Assembly: GCA_017647245.1 (NCBI GenBank)
Contig: JAGCKY010000142.1
Coordinates: forward strand, 1 to 5,027
Reading direction: 5' to 3'
Length of the DNA stretch: 5,027 nt
Source: Elusimicrobiaceae bacterium
GTDB taxonomy: Bacteria > Elusimicrobiota > Elusimicrobia > Elusimicrobiales > Elusimicrobiaceae
Shown: one piece after another, positions 1 through 5,027 of the stretch
Layout: each line of letters begins with the position of its first letter
Numbering within the stretch: position 1 is the stretch's first letter
Program-made: the position numbers and the translations under genes
Notes under the pieces: generated by a model
What the model saw: the letters and a program-made list of their open reading frames with translations, nothing else
What the model was told of the DNA's origin: nothing
The model's database searches: none

Positions 1-1096
1 CCGGCGCGGCGAGTTCCACTTGCGCCGCTTTGAGCCAATCGGCCAGCGCATGGACAGGACCCGGATTCCACCCGTATGAGCCAAACGCCCCACCAACGAG
101 GTTTTTACGCCGCAATCCTTTTAAATAACACAAAACATCTGCCATGGCCGGGAACATTACCGAGTTAATCACCGGCGCGCCGATGACCAGCCCGCCCGCA
201 TTTAAAATCTCGTGCGCTACTTCACTGCGGTGGCACGTGTGCATACACATTTGTTTGACTTCCACGCCGCCCGCGCGCAAACCTTCCGTCACATATTCGG
301 CCATTTTTTGCGTGCTGCCCCACATCGTGTCATAGACGACAACCGCTTTTTTCTGCGGTTTTTGTGCGGCCCATTTTTCGTATAAACTCACGATGCGCGC
401 CGGGTCTTTACGCCACATAAATCCGTGGTCGGGCGCAATAATTTTAGGCGTAAGGCCCGATTTTTTGAAATTGTCCAAAAAACGCAAGGCAATATCGGAA
501 TAAGGCAGAACGATATTAGCATAATACTTTTCCGCTTCGGGCAGCCAAATATGTTCGTCGTTTTCGTCGTCAAACAGTTGCGCGGTAGCCAAATGCATAC
601 CGAACACGTCATTAGAAAAAAGTACGTTTTCTTTTTCCAAATACGAAAACATACTATCCGGCCAATGCAGCATGCGCGCTTCCATAAAAGAAATCGTGTC
701 ACCGCCGACGTCAATTTTATCACCCGTTTTGACGGGTTTAATTTCAAAGTGCGGATATAATTGCGCGACGAGGTTTTTGACCCCCATATCCGAGGCATAA
801 ATTTCTTTGGGCTCTACGGCGGCTACCGTCTGCGGCAAAGCCCCCGCGTGGTCCAGCTCAGCATGATTGGAAATAATAATTTCAATTTTTTGCGGGTCAA
901 TTACACTTTTGATGCGCGCCATCATTTCCGGGAAAAATTCCTTTTTCACCGTGTCAATCAGCGTGGGCTTTTCGCTCAGGATCAAAAAAGCATTGTACGT
1001 CGTGCCTTGTTTGGTGGAATAACCGTGAAAATCGCGTATATTCCAATCAATCGCGCCGACCCAATACACTTTGTCGGAAATTTTAACAGCTTGCAT
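1..1096 (-). CDS. Flavodiiron protein (A-type flavoprotein, O2/NO reductase), 3' end missing
   Basis: Cytoplasmic enzyme of the flavodiiron family, which reduces O2 to water and/or NO to N2O with electrons usually supplied by rubredoxin. The frame is open from ATG at 1096 to the window edge (365 codons); family members are about 400 residues, so roughly the last 35 are lost. The N-terminal metallo-beta-lactamase-like domain (about 1–245) carries the full di-iron ligand set: NHAELDH gives His78, Glu80, Asp82 and His83, followed by His144 (MLHWPD), Asp163 (SNDVFG) and His224 (PDHGF). The C-terminal flavodoxin domain starts near 250, with the FMN phosphate loop YDTMWGSTQKM (255–265) and GSYGW (339–343). 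No rubredoxin domain is seen before the edge. The start is supported by GGAG (1105–1108) eight bases upstream and by position two bases after the SOR stop, which suggests translational coupling. Whether O2 or NO is the main substrate cannot be told from sequence. Confidence 0.95.
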   Translation of the reverse strand, partial: MQAVKISDKVYWVGAIDWNIRDFHGYSTKQGTTYNAFLILSEKPTLIDTVKKEFFPEMMARIKSVIDPQKIEIIISNHAELDHAGALPQTVAAVEPKEIYASDMGVKNLVAQLYPHFEIKPVKTGDKIDVGGDTISFMEARMLHWPDSMFSYLEKENVLFSNDVFGMHLATAQLFDDENDEHIWLPEAEKYYANIVLPYSDIALRFLDNFKKSGLTPKIIAPDHGFMWRKDPARIVSLYEKWAAQKPQKKAVVVYDTMWGSTQKMAEYVTEGLRAGGVEVKQMCMHTCHRSEVAHEILNAGGLVIGAPVINSVMFPAMADVLCYLKGLRRKNLVGGAFGSYGWNPGPVHALADWLKAAQVELAAP

Positions 1097-1098
1097 GT

Positions 1099-1479
1099 TT
1101 AGTTCTCCGCTTGCCACAACCCGTGTAAATTGCAATACTCACGCGCGGTCACTTTTTCTCCGTCACATTTGAAAGTAGCTTGCGGCACGTCGCCGGGTTT
1201 TAAGTATTTGCGCTGTACACATTTTTCACAGATTAGTTCCACAAATTCAATATAATGCGCGTCAATCATCGGATGCGGCACGCTGCCTACTTTAACCAGA
1301 TAGCCGCCGTCAATCTTTTCAATCACGGGCACATGTTTTTCAGCCGCCCCGTCGGAAGTACCGGCGATTTGTTTTTCCATAGGTGCCCCACAACAAATTA
1401 ATTCGCCCGCACCCGTGTGCACCACCTCTACGATATTGCCGCAGGTCTTACATTTATAAATAGCATTGATTTCGGTCAT
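1099..1479 (-). CDS. dfx: Superoxide reductase, two-iron desulfoferrodoxin
   Basis: Reduces superoxide to hydrogen peroxide without releasing O2, a typical cytoplasmic defence of anaerobes; the electron donor is normally rubredoxin. The 126-residue length matches two-iron desulfoferrodoxins. The N-terminal desulforedoxin-like domain has a complete FeCys4 site: Cys10, Cys13 (CKTC) and Cys29, Cys30. The C-terminal catalytic domain has the centre II ligands His49, His69, His75, Cys116 and His119, with the Glu47-Lys48 pair (EKHVP) used in catalysis. These positions coincide with the numbering of characterised Desulfovibrio/Desulfarculus proteins as I remember them. ATG at 1479 follows an AAGGGGG ribosome site (1484–1490) by four bases. 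It is the first gene of an operon with the flavodiiron protein; the peroxide it makes would need another enzyme not present in this window. Confidence 0.97.
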   Translation of the reverse strand: MTEINAIYKCKTCGNIVEVVHTGAGELICCGAPMEKQIAGTSDGAAEKHVPVIEKIDGGYLVKVGSVPHPMIDAHYIEFVELICEKCVQRKYLKPGDVPQATFKCDGEKVTAREYCNLHGLWQAEN

Positions 1480-1509
1480 ACGTCCCCCTTTTTTATATAA
1501 GTTTCTACC

Positions 1510-1538
1510 ATTATAATAATCTTTTCGGGCGCGCTCAA
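1510..1538 (-). promoter_or_regulatory. Sigma-70-type promoter of the SOR–flavodiiron operon
   Basis: Read on the − strand: −35 TTGAGC (1538–1533), a 17-base spacer, and a perfect −10 TATAAT (1515–1510). Transcription would start near 1503, leaving a leader of about 24 bases that contains the AAGGGGG ribosome site. Element match and spacing are seen directly; use of the promoter is inferred. Confidence 0.8.
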
Positions 1539-1568
1539 GTATTTTAATTGATTAGTCCATTATAAAGC

Positions 1569-1577
1569 TGTGGATAA
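1569..1577 (-). promoter_or_regulatory. DnaA box, perfect (TTATCCACA)
   Basis: TGTGGATAA on the + strand is the exact complement of the consensus TTATCCACA. It lies 31 bases upstream of the SOR −35 and about 140 bases upstream of the dnaA −35, so it could serve origin function, dnaA autoregulation, or both. Confidence 0.8.
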
Positions 1578-1634
1578 CTCGGAATTTTTATTTTAAGGCC
1601 AAAAATAAAAAGAAATACAAGATTTTGCCGATTT

Positions 1635-1652
1635 GGTAGGGGGGAGGGGCGG
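1635..1652 (+). other. G-rich tract in the dnaA upstream region
   Basis: GGTAGGGGGGAGGGGCGG stands out in AT-rich surroundings and is followed at once by six T. Four separated G runs of two or more could form a two-layer G-quadruplex on the + strand. The composition is seen directly; any structure or role is speculative. Confidence 0.4.
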
Positions 1653-1718
1653 TTTTTTGTAAAAAGCCAAATTTCCTATGATTTTGAAATTAAAAAGCCC
1701 AAAACCGATTTTTAGCCA

Positions 1719-1747
1719 TTGACTCTTATCTTTATAATTAGTATCAT
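1719..1747 (+). promoter_or_regulatory. Probable dnaA promoter
   Basis: −35 TTGACT (1719–1724), a 17-base spacer and −10 TATCAT (1742–1747) each match the sigma-70 consensus at five of six bases. The predicted start near 1754 gives a leader of about 23 bases. A second TATAAT at 1733–1738 lacks a good −35 at the right distance. Confidence 0.65.
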
Positions 1748-1775
1748 AAAGTATCTTATTAAATGGCGGCAAAGC

Positions 1776-1784
1776 AGTGGATAA
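1776..1784 (-). promoter_or_regulatory. Near-match DnaA box over the dnaA start codon
   Basis: AGTGGATAA differs from TGTGGATAA only at the first base and spans the GTG start and next codons of dnaA. DnaA bound here would block its own initiation region, so autoregulation is plausible, but part of the match is constrained by the coding sequence. Confidence 0.4.
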
Positions 1785-3144
1785 TTTTTCTTCAAGTGAT
1801 ATTCTTTCTTCTGTACTACAGCAGTTAGAAAACAAAATCGGCAAAGATTTATACGAAATGTGGTTTAGCGCCACTACCTTTAAATTAGACGGTAACTTGC
1901 TTACGGTTACCGTGCCGAACGAGTATTTGCTTAAAACAATACAGTCGCGCTATGAAGATACACTGCGCGAATTATTTATACAACAAAATTGTGCGGTCTC
2001 TTTTTCATACGTAATTGAAGAAGTAAAAGACCCGGTGCAAAACGTGTTGCAATCTATTCAAATTTCCCCCGCTCCGGCCGCCCCTGTGATTAAAAATAAT
2101 TTTCCGTCACGTTTAAACAGTATTTACCGTTTTGATAATTTTATTGAATCTCCTACCAATCGTTTTGCTTATAACATGGCTTTGGCGGTAGCCAATAAAC
2201 CCGGGGAACGCTCTAATAACCCGCTGTTTATTTATTCTACGCCGGGGTTGGGTAAAACACATTTACTGCACGCGATCGGTAATCAAATTTGCCAAAATAA
2301 TCCCAACGCTAAAGTATTGTATATGGCCGCAGAAGAATTTGTGGCCGAATATGTAGAGGCCATTCCTACTAACTCTACCGATGCTTTCCGGCGCAAATAC
2401 CGCTCATTGGATTGTTTACTGATGGACGATATTCAATTTGTTGCCGGAAAATCCGATAAAGTCAGTGTGCAGGAATTTTTCTATACCTTTAATGCGTTGT
2501 TTGAAAGCGGTAAACAAATTGTACTTTCTTCGGACCGTACGCCTCAACAATTAGATTTGGACGAACGTCTGTCTTCGCGCTTATTGTCCGGCCCCGCCTG
2601 TGAAATTAAAAAACCGTATTTGGAAATGCGTATCGCTATTTTAAATCAAAAACGCGACGCTATTCATTTTGACGTCGGAGATGATGTAATTGCTTTTATC
2701 GCCGAAGGCGTACAAACCAATATCCGCGAACTGGAAGGTGCTTTTTTTCGGCTTTCTTCTTACTGTAATATCCATAATATCGTACCGACTATTGCGGTGG
2801 CAAAAGAATTACTTTCCGATATTTTAACACAAGAAGAAAAACGCTTGGCCGTTAATGTAAACAGTATTAAAAAAGTAGTGGCTAAACATTTTAAAATTAA
2901 TATAGAAGATTTTAGTTCCCGTCGTAAAACGCAGTCTATTGCGTGGCCGCGCCAAATTGCTATGTATTTATGTACAGAATTAACAGATATGTCGCTGCCG
3001 GAAATTGGGCGGGATTTTAACCGCGATCATAGTACAGTCGTACACGCGCGCGATTTGGTAAAAGAAAAAGTTACTTTTGATCCGTTTTTTGCCTCTTTGA
3101 TTACGCAGATGATTACAGAAATTAAGTCTGTGGATAACGCATAA
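1777..3144 (+). CDS. dnaA: Chromosomal replication initiator DnaA
   Basis: Binds DnaA boxes and, as an ATP-bound filament, opens the origin and recruits the helicase. At 455 residues it is of normal length. Domain I (about 1–82) includes the YEMWF segment; a short domain II linker follows (about 83–110). AAA+ domain III starts near [10 protein letters not shown] (113–122): Walker A STPGLGKT (154–161), Walker B DCLLMDD (212–218), sensor 1 SSDR (251–254), arginine-finger segment RLSSR (264–268), sensor 2 NIRELEG (315–321). Domain IV has SRRK (381–384), PRQIAMYL (391–398) and the helix-turn-helix [18 protein letters not shown] (406–424). Oddities: the first Walker A residue, normally Gly, is Ser154, and the signature loop reads FNRDH where most DnaA have FGGRDH. 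GTG at 1777 is the only usable start: in-frame upstream there is a stop at 1747 and no start codon. The ribosome site is weak (GGCGG, 1765–1769). DnaA-box sequences overlap both ends of the gene. Confidence 0.98.
   Translation: MDNFSSSDILSSVLQQLENKIGKDLYEMWFSATTFKLDGNLLTVTVPNEYLLKTIQSRYEDTLRELFIQQNCAVSFSYVIEEVKDPVQNVLQSIQISPAPAAPVIKNNFPSRLNSIYRFDNFIESPTNRFAYNMALAVANKPGERSNNPLFIYSTPGLGKTHLLHAIGNQICQNNPNAKVLYMAAEEFVAEYVEAIPTNSTDAFRRKYRSLDCLLMDDIQFVAGKSDKVSVQEFFYTFNALFESGKQIVLSSDRTPQQLDLDERLSSRLLSGPACEIKKPYLEMRIAILNQKRDAIHFDVGDDVIAFIAEGVQTNIRELEGAFFRLSSYCNIHNIVPTIAVAKELLSDILTQEEKRLAVNVNSIKKVVAKHFKINIEDFSSRRKTQSIAWPRQIAMYLCTELTDMSLPEIGRDFNRDHSTVVHARDLVKEKVTFDPFFASLITQMITEIKSVDNA
3129..3137 (-). 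promoter_or_regulatory. DnaA box, perfect (TTATCCACA), inside the dnaA 3' end
   Basis: TGTGGATAA on the + strand overlaps the codons for the last Ser-Val-Asp-Asn residues of DnaA. It is identical to the box at 1569–1577. Confidence 0.8.
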
Positions 3145-3160
3145 AAAACAGGAATAAAAT

Positions 3161-3169
3161 TGGGGATAA
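3161..3169 (-). promoter_or_regulatory. Near-match DnaA box (one mismatch)
   Basis: TGGGGATAA differs from TGTGGATAA at the third base. It has the same orientation as the flanking perfect boxes. Confidence 0.4.
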
Positions 3170-3180
3170 ATTAAAAAAGG

Positions 3181-3189
3181 TGTTTATAA
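3181..3189 (-). repeat. TGTTTATAA motif, copy 1 (weak DnaA-box-like)
   Basis: TGTTTATAA matches TGTGNATAA except for T at the fourth base. The identical 9-mer recurs at 3209–3217 and, inverted, at 3280–3288. Confidence 0.4.
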
Positions 3190-3199
3190 AATAAATTGA

Positions 3200-3208
3200 T
3201 GTGCATAA
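3200..3208 (-). promoter_or_regulatory. DnaA box (TTATGCACA)
   Basis: TGTGCATAA fits the consensus TTATNCACA exactly when read on the − strand. It is directly followed by a TGTTTATAA motif, giving two box-like sites in tandem with no gap. Confidence 0.7.
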
Positions 3209-3217
3209 TGTTTATAA
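3209..3217 (-). repeat. TGTTTATAA motif, copy 2, abutting a DnaA box
   Basis: Exact repeat of the 9-mer at 3181–3189, starting on the base after the box at 3200–3208. It may be a low-affinity DnaA site. Confidence 0.4.
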
Positions 3218-3256
3218 AAAAGAATAACTATAAACAAAAAACAAAACAGATTTGTA

Positions 3257-3286
3257 TTGGGCAGTAAACAAAATCCACATTATAAA
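3257..3286 (+). promoter_or_regulatory. Possible dnaN promoter
   Basis: TTGGGC (3257–3262), an 18-base spacer and TATAAA (3281–3286) would start transcription near 3293, upstream of the dnaN ribosome site. The −35 matches at only three of six bases, and dnaN may simply be read through from dnaA, since no terminator is evident between them. Confidence 0.3.
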
Positions 3287-3288
3287 CA
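3280..3288 (+). repeat. TTATAAACA, inverted copy of the TGTTTATAA motif
   Basis: Exact reverse complement of the 9-mers at 3181 and 3209; a one-mismatch copy (CTATAAACA) lies at 3228–3236. The site is one base away from TTATNCACA. AT-rich context raises the odds of chance matches. Confidence 0.35.
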
Positions 3289-3314
3289 GGATATATAATA
3301 AAAAGGATAATAAA

Positions 3315-4423
3315 ATGAAAATAAACATTACTAAAGAAACCTTGTTGGAAGGTATACAGGTTATTTCTACCGGTGTATCTTCGCGTACCACCTTGCCTAT
3401 TCTGCACAATTTTTTAATTGAAACCCAAAAAAATAAACTGAAATTAGTCCGTACGGATATGGAAATGGCCACGGTGCATTATATTAATGCGGAAGTGGAA
3501 GAAGAAGGTAATTTAACTGTTCCGCTTAAAGAATTTACGGAAATTATTAAAAATTTACCCGACGGAAAAGAAATTAGTTTATTTACCGGAGATAATAATA
3601 AATTTCACATTAAATCCGGTAAAAGTAAATTTTGGGTCATCGGCGCTCCTAAATCTGAATATCCCGCTATTCCGGAAATTGAAAAAACCGGTAGTGTGGT
3701 ATTAAGCCCGCTGGCTTTGCAAAATATGATTGATAAGACGGCATTTTCCGCTTCCACACAAGAAACACGTTATATTTTAAACGGTCTTTTGTGGAATAAC
3801 AGCGCCGATAAATTTGAAGTAGTAGCCACTGATGGCGGACGTTTGGCGGTAGCTTCGCACCCGGCTTTGCCCGATTCTGCGGAATTTAAAATTATTATTC
3901 CCACTAAAATTTTAAACGAAGTAGTACGTTTTATTTCGCTGGTTAAACCCGATAAAGATACACAAATCCGCGTCAATGTAGGGTCTAATCAAGTCAGTTT
4001 TGAAATGAATGAAACTACTTTTATTTCACGCTTAATTGAAGGAAATTTTCCCAACTATAAACAAGTGATTCCGGCTAAGAAAAACATTTCTTTTGAAATT
4101 TTTACAAAAGAATTGTTGGCCTCTACGCGCCGCGCGTCTTTGTGTTCGGGTGAGTTTGGAAGTACCGTAAAATTTCACGTGGAAAACAATTTAATGACGG
4201 TTTCTTCTACGTCACAAAATATGGAATTTAGTGATGAATTGCCTATTGAATATGATAAAGAAGTATTTGACTGTGCTTTTAATCCGCAATTTATCATGGA
4301 CGTGCTGAAAAATGTAGGTAGTGAAAAAGTATCTTTTTCTTTTGTCAACGCTTCACAGCCGGTACTGATTGAACCGGTAGGCAATGAAGAACTGAAATAC
4401 GTCATTATGCCGGTGAGGATTTA

Positions 4424-4424
<1 letters not shown>
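3315..4424 (+). CDS. dnaN: DNA polymerase III beta subunit (sliding clamp)
   Basis: Forms the ring-shaped dimer that tethers polymerase III and other replication and repair proteins to DNA. The 369 residues match the usual length of about 365–380. Family landmarks are in order: RTTLPILHNFLIE (24–36), the ATDGGRLA segment (171–178), IEGNFPNY (241–248), and the C-terminal YVIMPVRI (362–369), whose MPVR/I residues line the hydrophobic pocket that binds client peptides. ATG at 3315 is chosen because AAAGGA (3302–3307) sits seven bases upstream and the protein then begins with the typical MKINITKE; an in-frame TTG at 3252 would add an unlike 21-residue extension. The stop TAG shares its G with the GTG of the next gene, so dnaN–dciA–gyrB look co-transcribed and coupled. 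Confidence 0.98.

Positions 4425-5027
<603 letters not shown>

Larger units (their letters stand above)
1480..1776. other. Divergent intergenic region between SOR and dnaA
   Basis: About 300 bases without a convincing gene. It holds the SOR promoter, one perfect DnaA box, a G-rich tract in otherwise AT-rich sequence, and the dnaA promoter. The repeated string AAAAAGCC (1661–1668 and 1693–1700) occurs twice 32 bases apart, with no evident function. No tRNA, riboswitch or terminator was recognised. As the upstream half of a possible bipartite origin it may bind DnaA. Confidence 0.6.
3129..3300. other. Candidate oriC / unwinding region between dnaA and dnaN
   Basis: This very AT-rich spacer runs from the last codons of dnaA to just before the dnaN ribosome site. 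It contains two perfect DnaA boxes (3129–3137, 3200–3208), near matches at 3161–3169, 3181–3189 and 3209–3217, and a near match in the opposite orientation at 3280–3288. Position next to dnaA, box clustering and base composition are the standard hallmarks of bacterial origins. With the perfect box at 1569 upstream of dnaA, the layout resembles bipartite origins such as that of Bacillus subtilis. No clear DnaA-trio array was recognised by eye. Confidence 0.7.

Noticed and set aside
144..1102. Several open frames on the + strand and a second − strand frame (388–798) across the left third.
   Set aside because: They are shadows of the flavodiiron gene, whose − strand frame carries the full set of metal ligands and FMN motifs; the overlapping peptides show no recognisable domain.
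1511..1525. Possible PerR/Fur-type box (TTATAAT half-site) over the SOR −10.
   Set aside because: Only the left half-site matches; the right half fails at four of seven bases, and the match is largely the TATAAT −10 itself.
1651..1668. Weak hairpin GGTTTTTTGT/AAAAAGCC resembling a terminator.
   Set aside because: The stem is almost all A–T with a tiny loop, and it lies between divergent promoters where no terminator is expected.
1763..1825. ATG at 1763 opening a short hydrophobic peptide (starts MAAKQWIIF) out of frame with dnaA.
   Set aside because: It has no clear ribosome site and runs only about 21 codons into dnaA; it looks like chance, not a leader peptide.
1593..1874. A 93-residue − strand open frame between SOR and dnaA.
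   Set aside because: It overlaps the dnaA promoter and 5' coding region, has low-complexity Lys/Phe-rich content and resembles no family I know.
3294..3299. Perfect TATAAT just upstream of dnaN as a −10.
   Set aside because: Transcription would start at about 3306, inside the ribosome site, and there is no −35 at a suitable distance.
3252..3314. In-frame TTG at 3252 as an earlier dnaN start.
   Set aside because: It would add 21 residues unlike any clamp N-terminus and lies in the origin spacer; ATG at 3315 has a good ribosome site and the standard MKI start.
3212..4405. − strand open frames over the origin spacer and dnaN (3212–3472, 3770–3976, 4175–4405).
   Set aside because: They are antisense shadows of dnaN without recognisable domains.

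Overview
The window is a bacterial replication-origin locus with an anaerobe's oxygen-defence operon running away from it. On the + strand lie dnaA (1777–3144), dnaN (3315–4424), a short DUF721/DciA-type gene (4424–4744) and the 5' end of gyrB (from 4737). On the − strand, diverging from dnaA, lie a two-iron superoxide reductase (desulfoferrodoxin, 1099–1479) and, two bases behind it, a flavodiiron protein (from 1096, running off the left edge). All genes point away from the dnaA region, so they would be co-directional with replication forks leaving an origin there.

The superoxide reductase / flavodiiron pair indicates a strict anaerobe or one with low oxygen tolerance. The genes, the fairly AT-rich sequence and the protein style are compatible with a gut-type Elusimicrobiota or similar anaerobe. 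That placement is an impression from memory, not a search result, and should be held loosely.

Layout. Positions 1–1479: oxygen-stress operon on the − strand with a near-consensus promoter (TTGAGC, 17 bases, TATAAT). Positions 1480–1776: divergent intergenic region with a perfect DnaA box, a G-rich tract and a good dnaA promoter. Positions 1777–3144: dnaA. Positions 3129–3314: a very AT-rich spacer with two perfect and several near-match DnaA boxes, the best oriC/unwinding candidate. Positions 3315–4988: tightly packed dnaN–dciA–gyrB with overlapping stops and starts.

How the genes fit together: DnaA binds the boxes and opens the origin. DciA is the family of replicative-helicase loaders/partners. 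DnaN is the sliding clamp. GyrB is half of the gyrase that relieves supercoiling ahead of the fork. The − strand pair would remove superoxide (SOR) and O2 or NO (flavodiiron).

I see no undescribed system here. The points worth a second look are an abrupt loss of GyrB homology near 4944 (probably a chimeric contig end), a serine replacing the first Walker A glycine of DnaA, a shortened loop in the DnaA DNA-binding helix-turn-helix, and a bipartite arrangement of DnaA boxes that includes box-like sequence at the first and last codons of dnaA.
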